Position numbers and translations under genes: made by a program | DNA from: Dolomedes plantarius | Lineage: Eukaryota; Arthropoda; Arachnida; Araneae; Dolomedidae | Assembly: GCA_907164885.2 (NCBI GenBank) | Contig: OU015498.1 | Coordinates: forward strand, 127,659,227 to 127,723,226 | Direction: 5' to 3' | Length of the DNA: 64,000 nt | In this document: positions 1-12,402 of the stretch, in pieces | How positions within the stretch are numbered: position 1 is the first letter of the stretch | Layout of the letters: each line of letters begins with the position of its first letter | The notes under the pieces: generated by a model | What the model saw: only the letters and a program-made list of their open reading frames with translations | Told to the model about the DNA's origin: nothing | The model's database searches: none

Positions 1-586
1 AACTTCAGATATTAAGGAATGAGGAACAACTAGCTTAGGACTATCATTATGAAGAGATTGAATACGTGTTTTACACACAAGTAGACCATTAAACAAATGC
101 TAAGATGTTAAGAGATACAGGAAATTAACAATCGCTAGATAGTTAATAAAATTAGCTGCTATCTACCATAATTAAATATATTTAATTATTTTACACATTT
201 AATGATAACAAGAACAAACAAAAAAAAGGAAGAAGAAAAAGTTTAAAACAAGTTAATACCAAATTCAGACTTATGGGTTTAAAGTTATCACAGCCCAGGG
301 TTTCCGAGCAAGTTAAATACTTAGATTAAGACTTAAGTTTAAAGTAAACCTAAGTTAATTTTTTTTTTTTTTTTTTTTTTTTAAAGAATATTCATCTCAA
401 CTTAATGTTGATGATGAGTAAGCAACCTCCAACTAATAAAAGAGATAAAACCAAAAGTTACTAGCCTTGATTTGTAATTAATTAGCTAATTAATAAAGAG
501 CACCACCACACAATCAAAAAGTATATTTATTTATAATGTAAAGAATTTTAGCCTATTGGAAAAACACGTCTTATTCTTGCACAAAG
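1..586. other. AT-rich non-coding stretch
   Basis: No open frame or terminal-repeat structure is visible. The only notable feature is a T homopolymer of about 24 bases near 359-382. Confidence 0.6.
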
Positions 587-588
587 TA

Positions 589-1032
589 CGAGGGTTGTAA
601 ATAAAGTAATGGCAACATACCCAGAAAACTTTTTTTAATGTACGTACAAACAAAATTGCATTACATTCCTTCAATATAATTACCAGCAAAGTCATGTACC
701 TTTTGCCAGATGTCAGGAGGCCGTAGGATACCGTTGGCAAGGTGTTGTGCGTTGATGTCAGCGACGGAGAGCCCTAATGCTAGGATTACAAACGACACGT
801 CAGGCAAATCCCAGACCGCTGATCACTTTTTGCAAACATGATTTAGAGCGGTAGAGACGACACTGTCTACTTCAACGTCACGCAGCAACTACCCTTTCTA
901 CTGGATCGACGGTTTTATGTACTCTACATATTGACTACAGCTCCACCTCACTCCTCCGATATCCTGTTTGAGCATTCCCGATGTTCTACGACTTTCTGAG
1001 CGACGTTGCCACTACTTTATTTACAACCCTCT
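589..1032 (-). mobile_element. mariner deletion derivative, minus orientation
   Basis: The left end (CGAGGGTTGTAAATAAAGTA) is repeated inverted at the right end (ACTTTATTTACAACCCTC), and TA dinucleotides lie at 587-588 and 1033-1034. At 444 bp the element is about a third of a full mariner. The minus strand keeps the C-terminal end of a transposase (see 661-785). It directly abuts a second mariner at 1035. Confidence 0.75.
661..785 (-). pseudogene. mariner transposase, C-terminal remnant
   Basis: Read on the minus strand, this stretch ends with the residues ANGILRPPDIWQKV...YIEGM then a stop. That pattern (a short 'ANGI-L-P--W--V' block followed by 'Y-EG') is the C-terminal tail I associate with DD41D-type mariner transposases. 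The catalytic core is missing, removed by the internal deletion that shrank the element to 444 bp. Family placement rests on this one motif plus the terminal repeats and TA target, so it is good at the level of mariner and weaker at the level of subfamily. Confidence 0.6.
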
Positions 1033-1034
1033 TA

Positions 1035-1529
1035 CGAGGGATGAAACTTTAATACTGGCAATACTGTTGTAGAGCCCCCACGCAAAACCCAGGAAAGCAG
1101 CTTTTATCACACATACCTGCCTTACCTCAGAGCGAATGCGCTCTCCCCACAAACATCACACGTCTGCACAGTGACAGGATGAACACAGCCATGTTTTAGT
1201 TACCGGTCTATCCTACGAAATAATTTGTTGCATCGTACTGATGGAAGGGGCGCACATTGTGGCCGATGTGTTTGCTCGTTAGGGATGGGAAATGCTCTAC
1301 TATCCTCCATATTCCCCGGACATAAGTGTCTGCAACTTTGACCTTATCCCCAAGATGAAGGAGTCGCTCCTTGGATTCCACCAGAGATTCTGCAGGCTGT
1401 AGACCGCTCCATTCGAAGGATCAACAGATAAGGTGCTGCTAACGGCATCCTGCAGCTTCCAGACCGTTAGCAATGGGTGCGAAACAATGTTGGTTACTAC
1501 TTTGAAGGGCTGTAAAAGTTTCATCCCTG
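1035..1529 (+). mobile_element. mariner deletion derivative, plus orientation
   Basis: The left end CGAGGGATGAAACTTTAATA matches, inverted, the right end TAAAAGTTTCATCCCTG. The flanking target is TA at 1033-1034 (shared with the neighbouring mariner) and at 1530-1531. Length is 495 bp. It contains the C-terminal third of a mariner transposase on the plus strand. Confidence 0.75.
1286..1515 (+). pseudogene. mariner transposase, C-terminal third, frameshifted
   Basis: The first part reads WEMLYYPPYSPDISVCNFDL followed by IPKMKES, matching the mariner block around the last catalytic Asp ('PYSPDL-P-DF-L-P'). After about 1370 the homology continues in another frame with EILQAVDRSIRRINR, a stop, GAANGILQLPDR, a second stop, then YYFEGL and the natural end. 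In this copy the residue expected to be the third catalytic Asp in 'C-D-F' is Asn. It therefore carries one frameshift, two nonsense changes and a probable catalytic substitution, on top of losing the N-terminal two thirds. Confidence 0.65.
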
Positions 1530-1689
1530 TATCTCCTCTATATACTTTGTACATACCTAGTTGCCACTATTAACCCCTTCCGTACCAGCATATGTATATG
1601 AAGATTACATGCAAAACCAGTTTTTCGGGCATTTAGATTTAAAATATCAAGCAGTAGTTTTCAGGTAAATGAGATGCTTTTATTCATAT

Positions 1690-2075
1690 TAATAATAAGA
1701 GATATATGTATCGATATTTAAATCGAATATATATATATCACTATCTAAAATCGATACATATAGAAATATAACGATATCTACATTGATTTATGTAAAAATT
1801 ACATAAAAAAGTTTACAGTTTTGTTACCTTTATATATCAATTCTAAATCGATACATATATAAAGATAACGATATCTAAATCGATACACATAGAAATATAA
1901 CGGAATATAAATCGATACACATAGAAATATAACGATATCTATATCGATACACATAGAAATATAGCGATATAATATAACGATATCTAAATCGATACACATA
2001 GAAATATAACGATATAATATAACGATATCTAAATCGATACACATAGAAATATAACGATATCTAAATCGATTTATG
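1690..2075. repeat. about 32-bp minisatellite (CGATAT / ATCGAT modules)
   Basis: Imperfect units built on ACGATATCTAAATCGATACA followed by CATAGAAATAT repeat about ten times, with some units shortened. The modules are near-palindromic themselves (CGATATCTAAATCG). Open frames across it are artefacts of the repeat. Confidence 0.8.
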
Positions 2076-2113
2076 TAAAAATTACAATAAAAAGTTAATT
2101 TACAGTTCTGTCA

Positions 2114-2141
2114 CCAGTGGATCCATACGTGGATCCACTGG
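2114..2141. repeat. 12-bp-arm palindrome near the right end of the piggyBac-like element
   Basis: CCAGTGGATCCA, a 4-base spacer TACG, then TGGATCCACTGG. A degenerate second version lies at 2163-2186, so it is a subterminal repeat of the element. Confidence 0.7.
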
Positions 2142-2201
2142 AGTTTGTCGAAAATCAGACCATGGATCCATATGTGGATCTACTGGTACAGATGGGGTTA
2201 A

Positions 2202-3366
2202 AATTCCATTTTATGTACTCATATGCGATTTCTAAGTGAATTCAATGTAATAAAAAAAGAATACTAATTTTACTCATGTGGGTACATTGAGTAAAACATT
2301 GAAAATTTAAAAAACGAGGTGGAAGGTCCCTTTACCCCTTTAAAATGTGTTTTTTTAATCTGAAATTTTCAACTTTTGAACTATCGGTTCTACAACCATT
2401 GGAACCTGGTATTCGGTTTCAATAATTTCTCCTCAGTTCTGTAATTCCTACGTACGGCTATACAATTCAAATTGTTTTGTGAAGAAATTAAATCAAAGTA
2501 AAAAGATTTTTGAAAAAATAAGCACACTCTGTAGGGGATTTTATTTCAGATATAGAAAACAAAAGAGTTCAAAACTATGCATTTTCTAATCCGTAACCAG
2601 AAAAAGCACTGAGAGCAAGATCCCCCACGGCTTATCATGGGGATCGGAAACCGTCAAGGTAAACTAAGTTAATGAACCCGCGTAAGATCCAAAACTCGCC
2701 TAAATCTTTCGGATACTAAAAATGTGCTAACTGTTTGGAAGGGGAATCGACAAAGTCAAGGTTATTCTTACTGTCTGACTAACTAGAATAAATCCTTTAT
2801 AACCCCAGAAAACAATTTTCTCAAACAGCTTTTCCTACAGTTCAAAAATTCTTTTTTGCTTTTCCTTCCAAAAATAATTATTTTTGTACTTTTAAAACAG
2901 ATGGTGAGAGAATTGTTTTTTTATGATGTTATGAGGCACACGTTAAAAGCTATTTTATAAATTTTCAAAACATTTTTAAGAAACTGCAAGAGGTCTTTAA
3001 GACTTTAAAAGAACGTTATGAAACCAGAGATGTCATGAAACCAAAGTTTCTTAAAGTTACTTTTTTTGTAACTTTAGTAGACTGGTTTCGTAACATCTAA
3101 AAGCATCTATTCTTTTCCTACGGGAGAGGGGTACAGAACTTTATTTCTATGCTTGAATCTTAAAATGGAAGGGTCGATATTCCATTAATGGCGAGGTGTT
3201 GATGTTGGAATTGCTTATATCTATGTACAAGAAGTTTAAATTATGCGTTATTCAAGGGCGTGACATTTTAGATCCAAAAAGAAGATTAAAAAAGCTAGAA
3301 AGAAATGCGAATATACTTTATCTTGTGCTGATCTTGTGCCAAATACAGACGAATGTAGAAAATAAA
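2202..3366. other. no recognisable feature
   Basis: AT-rich; short open frames only, no terminal repeats or motifs recognised. Confidence 0.5.
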
Positions 3367-3985
3367 ATCAAAAAGAACTAATTGTGACCCGTCAAAACAT
3401 GACTGATGGATAGTTTGATAAATGTACTAACACACAAATTATACTCAACACATCATTGCCAAATGTTGACAGTCATAATAATTCGCATAAACAAATTAAT
3501 GTGTTTAAGCGGCCTCGTGCTTGGTGAGCATCTAAAGCCAGATTTTAAAATGTCACTGAGCATACGCAGAAAGCAATTTTTTAACTGTAAATTATCGCTA
3601 TTTAAACAGCGTGAAATAAATAGTTTCCATCAGGTTTAATCTTATATTTCACGAACATGATTATCATAAAAATAAAAATGGCAGAGAGAGATCTAGAGAG
3701 ACTCCTCGGAATAAACGTGTTTATCATTAAACCATGTCACTCAGCATGCGCAGAAACAGTGATTTTCTAAAGTCAGATTTAAACATGCCATTAAGCATGC
3801 GCTGAATTCAATTTTAATTGCAAATCATCGCTAATTAATAGAAATTGCTGTTACAAAAACCAAATTTGAAAAATATACAGATTACAAGCTTTCGTTTAAG
3901 ACCAAAATGAAGTATATTGATGCAGTAGTTTTCTCTCACGGACCGCCCAAAAACTGGTCTTAGCAACTTAAATATATAGGTTACA
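3367..3985 (+). repeat. dispersed repeat R2, copy 1 (inverted relative to 50390-50965)
   Basis: This stretch matches, in reverse orientation, 50390-50965 over its whole length. It starts near ACCCGTCAAAACATGAC and ends near TTAGCAACTTAAATATATAG. Inside, the motif CACTGAGCATACGCAGAAA recurs three times in variant form (about 3553, 3736 and 3790). No coding capacity is seen. Family unknown. Confidence 0.7.
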
Positions 3986-4206
3986 AAATTAATATCTAAG
4001 ATTTGCTGAAATTAGAATAAAAAATTAATATTTATGACTTAACCTTTACAACTGAGATCCTCTTTCATTATTCCTTTGAATCGGTTTAATGCTATTCACG
4101 AATTTATAAATATACATTACAGTAATTATACATTTTCCCACTATTTTCAATTTCATAACTTCATTCTACGATCTAAACCTTTTCTGAATGTAAACTTTAT
4201 AAGCTT

Positions 4207-6033
<1,827 letters not shown>

Positions 6034-6059
6034 TATATATATATATACATATACATATA

Positions 6060-6229
6060 CAGTGGAATCTCGATCTATCGTTTTTCAAGGGACCGATTGA
6101 AATGGACGATAAATGCGGGAAAACGATAGATGCGGAAACATAACAAAGCAATATGATCTTTGGGACTGGATAAAATGAACGGTACATACGGAAAAACGAT
6201 GGATCCGAAAACGATCGATCGAGATTCCA

Positions 6230-6232
<3 letters not shown>
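6060..6232. mobile_element. pogo-like MITE
   Basis: The ends CAGTGGAATCTCGATC and GATCGAGATTCCACTG are perfect inverted repeats, flanked by TA on both sides, and the element sits inside (TA)n. At 173 bp it is a miniature. The interior repeats 'ACGATNNATGCGGAAA'-type motifs. A longer relative lies at 24985-26052. Assignment to pogo/Tigger rests on the 'CAGT-GAA-CTCGAT' end and TA target. Confidence 0.75.

Positions 6233-6268
<36 letters not shown>
6233..6268. repeat. (TA)n microsatellite
   Basis: Continuation of the same TA tract that flanks the Tc1 element and the MITE (also 6034-6059). Confidence 0.9.
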
Positions 6269-6270
<2 letters not shown>

Positions 6271-6734
6271 CCAAGTAAATGTACTGAAATAACCAGACAC
6301 AAAAACTCACTTTTGTTCGTAAGAATTAATCAGACATTGTAGGATGCTAACCAAACCATAAAGCAAAATTTTGCTAGCAAATACGTTCAAAAGTCTGAAT
6401 AATCCAGTATAAGGTAACACCTTGCAGATACTAACTGTAAATCATACAAGCAACCAATCTAAATCGAAACAGTGGGTTACCACGTCACCAGACAGATTTT
6501 TAGAGAGGGGAGGAGGGAGGCCCACCTCGTTTAGCGTTCTGTAAGAAAAAGTAATAGTCGGCTTGAACCGAGAGCATTCTACGACTTTGTGGACATTTAT
6601 ACTCATAAATAATAAAATTTATGCTGGCTATTATTTAAATTCGGTCCTCCAGTGTAAAAATATGGACGAACTCATTACAGTTTTTTAAACTCTCGGTGTA
6701 TAAATAATTTTACATATATTTTTATCTCCATATA
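6269..6734. other. no recognisable feature
   Basis: AT-rich sequence; nothing recognised. Confidence 0.5.
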
Positions 6735-7114
6735 CAGGGTGTGGCCGAATTTGACTGACAAATTCCGAGGAGTGATAGTACGGGTCAAGACGAGCAATAA
6801 TCATATAGGAATGTATGACCGGAAACGCAAACCTGACGATGGAGGGCGCTGTTTACTTAATCGGACCATACCTCTTACCAATCCCTGAACAACAAAATGT
6901 TGACTTTTCATTTCTGCATCTTTGTTTATCCTCTAGCTGATCAGGATTGCGTTTCCGGTCAAACATTCCTATGTGATTCTGTTTTGTGTTTGAGTTTTCT
7001 ACCTCCCCCAGAAAAATGCGATATTTCCGGTCATACATTCGTATGTGATTATTGCTCGTCTTGATGCCTTCTATCACCCCTCTCAATTTGTCGGTCCAAT
7101 TCGGCAACACCCTG
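6735..7114. mobile_element. MITE with CAGGGTGT ends and long inverted arms
   Basis: Both ends read inward as CAGGGTGT(T)GCCGAATT and the inverted similarity runs about 110 bp on each side. TA flanks both ends. The motif CCGGTCATACATTC occurs three times in variant form. 380 bp, no coding capacity. A solitary similar end occurs at 38177. Superfamily uncertain (TA target suggests Tc1/mariner). Confidence 0.7.
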
Positions 7115-7732
7115 TATTCTCTCATCTGTTTCTTGTATAAGTTGAGGTGCAGAACGTTTTATATGACACGGGTAATCTTTTTACTCTTTTCTCCTTTCGA
7201 AACATTTTAAAAAGCATTTAAAAACTATGCCTTAGTTTTTATCCATTCTAAGTATTATATTTTACCGTTTACGAGAAATAGCCGAATTCAAATGATACAA
7301 ATTTAACATTCTATTTAAGACAATTGGATTAGACATCAAAAGTTTTGAACATCCTATCAAACTTAACATCACAATTAGATTTGTAATCAGACCTTAACTA
7401 TTCTATCAAGAGTTCCCGAAGAGTTAACGAAGTATATAGGAGCTAAATTAAATCTATCCTCCAAAACTTTCTGTTCGAAGCAAGATGGAATCGATTTCCT
7501 TTAACCTAATGCAGATAGATATACATAAACAGCAATCAATAGCAATGTTAATTAACTCCTTTAAAAAGTTAATAAAATTAAAGTTACTTTTTTAAAATTT
7601 CCGTAACTCCGATGGGCAATTACAATTCATTTTGAAATCAATTCCAATTTCTGCGATGATAATTTTAACCAAAATTTAAACTGCTATTTTTTTAAAAAAA
7701 ACTTTCAAACAGTGATTGAAGAAAACAGTATT
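7115..7732. other. no recognisable feature
   Basis: AT-rich spacer between two DNA transposons; nothing recognised. Confidence 0.5.
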
Positions 7733-7734
7733 TA

Positions 7735-8954
7735 CACCGAAGAGTTATTACATTATGACCACCCACTTTCTGTAACAATGAGCTCACCCAAAAACAAAAT
7801 CACGGCGCGTGCGCGGCTGAAGTTGGAGTATAAAAAGGGCCCTTGCATTGTCTTTCCAAACATAGAGGCATTAGCGACATAATGAGAAAAGCAGCTGATT
7901 TATCAGAATTCGATAAGCGTCAAATCGTTATGGTTCGGCGCCTGGGAACGTCGATATCAGAAACGGCGCGTTTGGTGAGCTGTTCACGTGCAGTCGTTGT
8001 AAGCACGTATCGAAAGTGGTGTTTGGAGGGTGAAGCGAAAAGTCGCCGGCCAGCGGTGTGTCGCCCGCAGCGCATTGATTCCAGAGGAGAGCGGAGACTG
8101 TTACGCATTATTCATCGTGACCGAAGAGCTACAACAGACGAATTTATCAGCAACTACAACAGTGGTGACGCAGACAGTGTTTCTCAACACACAGTGCAGC
8201 GTGTTCTGCTGCATATCGGCCTACGAAGCCGGCGGCCGAAGCACGTCCCTGCTCTGAGGGCACATCATCGCCAGCAGAGTCTGCAATGGGCCAAGGAACA
8301 TCGGAAATGGACCATAGAAGAATGGAAGATAGTTGCATAGTCCGACGAATCACGTTTTCTGGTCCATCACATCGACGGGCACGTGCGAATACGCCGATTT
8401 CCAAGGGAAATCCTGGTTCCCGGATGCACAGTTGGACGGAGACAAGCTGGTGGCGGCGGTAATATGATGTGGACGATGTTTTCATGGAGTTCATCAGTAT
8501 CCATAATCTCCATAGAACAATCCCTGACGTCTGTGCGCTATGTGAACATTGTTGCAGACCAGGTGCACCCATTCATGACAACAGTGTTTCCGGCGGGTGA
8601 AGGCATTTACTAACAGGAAAATGCACCATGTCATAAAGGTCAAATCGTCAGGGAGGGGTTCGAGGAACATTCTATTGACTTTGAAGTCATTTCTTGGCCT
8701 CCAAATTCACCTGACATTAATACAATAGAACATTTCTGGTTCCACTTGGAAAAACGAATTCGTGCTGCCACGCTACGACTTCTCAATGTGCGGGAATTGC
8801 AGAACCAGTTGGTGATCGATTGGTACCTGATACCTTAGACTACCTATCACCGCCTTGTCGAGTCAATGCCACACCGGGTATTGGTGGTTTTGAGGGCGAA
8901 AGGTGGTCCTACGTCGTATTAAACAGGTGGTCATAATGTAACGGCTCTTCGGTG
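7735..8954 (+). mobile_element. Tc1-related transposon with DD36E-like spacing
   Basis: Terminal inverted repeats CACCGAAGAGTTATTACATT (left) and AATGTAACGGCTCTTCGGTG (right), extended by ATGACCACC on both sides. TA lies at 7733-7734 and 8955-8956. The 1220-bp length is that of a full Tc1-like element, and one transposase frame spans it. A TATAAAAAG box at about 7830 sits 50 bp upstream of the first ATG. Confidence 0.88.
7882..8922 (+). pseudogene. Tc1-related transposase, three in-frame stops
   Basis: A single frame of 346 codons runs from the ATG at 7882 to the TAA at 8920-8922, broken only by TAG at 8338, TAA at 8611 and TAG at 8836; no frameshift is needed. The N-terminal half has two helix-turn-helix motifs ([31 protein letters not shown] linker). 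The core shows SDESRF (first Asp, 8344), then QENAPCHK where the canonical second Asp is Glu (8617), and TIEHFW (Glu, 8728). There are 36 residues between the second and third catalytic positions rather than the 34 usual for Tc1, which resembles the DD36E 'Incomer' group. The Asp-to-Glu change would be expected to damage catalysis. I chose the ATG at 7882 because the upstream extension has no ATG. Confidence 0.85.
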
Positions 8955-10840
8955 TATTTGTTTTAGGAAAGTTATTTCTAATTTCCTTTATTAACTGATA
9001 ATATTTTGATGCCATGCAAAAGTTTTACTGTAAAGGTAACAAACTGAGAAATGTGTTTGCAACCGAGCAGCAAGAAAATAAAATTAGCAAACATTTATTT
9101 GGATTATCGGTTCATAGTAGTATATTTTCAAAGGAGTTTTAGAGCATGTGGTATTTTTCTCTTTCATTCTCAATTTTAGACTTACTGTGTTGGCAAATGG
9201 TCAAGGGATTTTATTTCCATACATGATAGGAAGCTGTGCATATTATACAACATTGTGTATTTGGAGATATATTTTTGTATTTGAGACATTCACGAAAAAG
9301 ACAGTGAAAGGGTGAAAAACCAACACTGTCTGTATGTTCAAAAACATTTCTAGCCTCTCGGCAAACTGTTCTTGAGCTACACTGCTAAAATTTGAGTAAA
9401 CGCAAAAGAATGACTTCTTTGTTCCTTTAGGGGGGGGGGGGGCTCTTAAAATATTTTAATACTTTTTATACTTAAGAATATTTCTCACCATATACATGAA
9501 ATCAATTTTTAAAATATTTTACCAGATGTTGGAAAAAAAATCTCCTTACAGGAATTCTTACACAAATGCGTTTTTAGAACCCCTAAATATTTTTTAGAAC
9601 ACAAGCTGCAAATTTTCAATATTTTTGTGTGTGTGCCTCAAAAAACAGTCAGGGAGCAAAAAAAGGAAATTTTTTGAAATTTTATTTGTCTGAGTTTTTA
9701 CGTTGTAAAGCGCAATGGTTAAAGTTTTTCCTTTAAAAAACTCAGTTTAAAAATTTTAATTTAAAAAAAAGAGTTAATAAAAGTTGAAAACTGACTCGAG
9801 CATCAAAGGAGAAAAATTAAATATCTAGAGTAGCATCTAAAATGAGTTTAATTCATTTTATAAGGATGAATTTTATTTCCTTTTACGTAAATACGAAAAA
9901 AAATGTTATGTTTACCTAATAAGTACTTGTAATGATTTAAAATGCTTCTTTTCGTCTAGAAAAACTTTCTGTTTATCCTTTATTTTATTTTTCAATTGTT
10001 GGTTGATTTTTTTTACTCGTTTGATGCATGATTATTTTAAAGTTAAATCAAGCGTTACGATTCCATACATAAACACAAAGAGGTTACTTTTGGAAGGATA
10101 AATGCCATTCGCGTATTGAAAAGTCAGTCAGTTCTGTTTAAGATCTTTTTCATCTGATATTTATGCAGGGTATTAGTTTGTTAACCCTTCATAAATCCAG
10201 CATTTTCAATCTAAATATTTTGTTCAAGTAAAACAACGACATCTAGAAAAAGAAGAACTCTATGTGCATTTGTGACATGGAACTCGATTTCTGTAATTAT
10301 TTTGATTATTATACTGTTTTAACTCTAAAAAATACTATTTTCTGATTTAATTATTTCGAAACAGCATTAATTCGGTTCCATGCACATTTATAAGTGTATT
10401 TATTTTATTTTGTAAATCTTAAAATGTCTATGTGCTGAAAATCCTTCCTGTGGTTTTTCGTACCGGTTTTCCTGGAAGAAGGGAATGTGTCTCCCGTAGG
10501 CAATTAAGTGTGACTTGTAACAGTACGGGTAGTACACAAGGTCATATGCACAGAAGGGAGAATTACATGCCACCCTCTCGGTCATTAAGGGGACATAGTT
10601 TCTCCATAACAACGGCCCAGCAACAATCTTTTAACCAATGATATAGCTGAAAGGTGTTAATTGTTCTAGATTTTTCTGACCTCTGCGTTTTTCGGTGCTG
10701 GAAATTTTTAACGGTTTTTTGAGCAGTTGAAGAAAAGGCCGCGACTGTTATATACCTCTAGGTTGTCCGCTCTTCATTCCTAGTCGCCATTTTATTTGTT
10801 AAGATTTCTGGTCTACTTTTGGACCGAGTTTAGTTAGACA
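8955..10840. other. non-coding, no mobile element recognised
   Basis: AT-rich. A run of 11 G lies near 9430. Short frames at 10400-10640 on both strands have no recognisable protein features. Confidence 0.45.
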
Positions 10841-10876
10841 ATGAGGTATAATCTTCAGTCTCCAATGAGGGTGGTG
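10841..10876 (+). CDS. candidate first coding exon of a host gene (very tentative)
   Basis: An ATG at 10841 opens a 12-codon frame (MRYNLQSPMRVV) that ends at a strong splice-donor-like GTGAGTAA at 10877. About 60 bp upstream is CGCCATTTTA, resembling a YY1-type initiator region often seen near start sites of housekeeping genes. No acceptor or second exon could be identified downstream, and I do not recognise the peptide. This is inference from signal sequences only; chance occurrence is quite possible. Confidence 0.15.
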
Positions 10877-10884
10877 GTGAGTAA

Positions 10885-11760
10885 TAGTAATTTGTAATCT
10901 ATTTAATCAGGCGTGAACACATAATAATTAATATATGTAACTAGGTTTTATTATGTGTTCAAATACTTTCTTTATGTATGTAGATAATTAGTATGATGTT
11001 TTTTGTGCAAATTGTAACTAATGATAAATTTAATTTTAAATAAGAAGAACAGAAATTAAATGTTAACATTACCTATTAAATCTGAGTTTGTTTTTTTTAG
11101 TTATCTCAGACATGTGTCAGAATATGTTTTCTCCAATTAACAATTTTAAAAGTGCCACTATACGATCATCTATTTTATAACATGTTCTAATTCCACATAA
11201 TAGCATTGCTAAAAATTTCAATTTAAAAGCAAACTTCTATATAATTAAAAAAACTGTATTATAGCTTTTTCTATCTTTAATTGTTTCTTTTTTCTGTTTT
11301 TTGCGAAATACGATGCAGGGAAAGTGATGTTTTCTTGTATTATACATAGGTTAGAAAATAAAATGTTCAGTCCAAGCTCAGACAGTCGTATTCTCTCATG
11401 TCTAAATTTCTAAGGGAGTTCCTTACGTTTGTGGCATTTCTGTTGTTTTTCTGAGGGAACAAAGAAATGTAACATCCCCCTCCAGGCCTCGCACCACCTT
11501 CACGACCAAAAAAATAGTTTAAGAAGCCCTTATCAATTCCGTAAATCCATATCAACTGTCCTCTAAGACCTAAAATATCTGCTGCAAGCTCAGTTTATGT
11601 CCAAGTATCATCTAGTGAAGTTGAAACGAATAAAAGCTAATTAAATTGGATAATTCTGAGTACATATTTGAGTGTCTGCCTTCCCTCTGTGCCATGTACT
11701 GTTAAATGAAGAAGACTGCAAATTGATATTTTATAGCAGCCGTAAATCAAACGCCTGTCA
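10885..11760. other. no recognisable feature
   Basis: AT-rich; nothing recognised. Confidence 0.45.
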
Positions 11761-12402
11761 TATATATATATATAAATCGTAACGGATATTTTTAAAGACA
11801 AAATAATGTAGAAGAAAATATTTAAATTAAATACAACGGTCAATGTATGTAATTACTTTGTATGTTTAATATCCATAAAACATACTATTTTGAATTAAAT
11901 TCTTAAAAAACTTCCATCTCAATTAGTCTACTGATTAAATTTTATCTGTTACCATATTTTAATATTTTTTGTCAATCTATTTCGTTGTTATGACTTGACC
12001 CAAAATCAATTTAATGTATCACAAAAAGAAAAGAAACCACGTGATCAGCATTTAATAAGCTAAATTCTAAAAATTTATCTTTAAAAATTCAACAAAAATC
12101 AGAAAATGAAGGCAAAGATTAGAAAAAGATTTCCTTTTAAAGAAATTTTTATGGTCTTTCTAGTGATATAAATTGTATAACCTTCAGATTATTATTTTAA
12201 ATGCAAACTTAAAAAACGTTACAAAACAGCTTAAAAATTTAATTCTAAAAAATCTAAGAATTTTTCAAAAAACTTTCTTAGCGTACCCCTACACTATAAG
12301 AAGAATCGCCATGCAAAATTTCAGCCCTTTAGGTCCAGTGGTTTGGCCTGTACGTTATCTGTCAGTCAGTCAGCCACTGAACTGTTTTATATATATAGAT
12401 AG
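11760..12402 (+). repeat. dispersed repeat R1 ('CAGTCAG'-tailed), copy 1
   Basis: Matches 13709-14333 and, at its right part, 34889-35164. The shared end carries TTTCAGCCCTTTAGGTCCAG, then CTGTCAGTCAGTCAG and a TATATATAGAT terminus. No coding capacity. The tail style is like the 3' ends of some non-LTR elements, but the family is not identified. Confidence 0.7.

Larger units (their letters stand above)
1574..2197. mobile_element. piggyBac-like non-autonomous element carrying a minisatellite
   Basis: TTAA flanks both sides (1570-1573 and 2198-2201). The ends are an imperfect inverted pair: CCCCTTCCGTACC at left and GGTACAGATGGGG at right. TTAA duplication with C-rich ends is the piggyBac signature. 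The 624-bp body has no coding capacity; it holds a 32-bp tandem repeat (1690-2075) and, near the right end, a BamHI-site palindrome. Confidence 0.65.
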
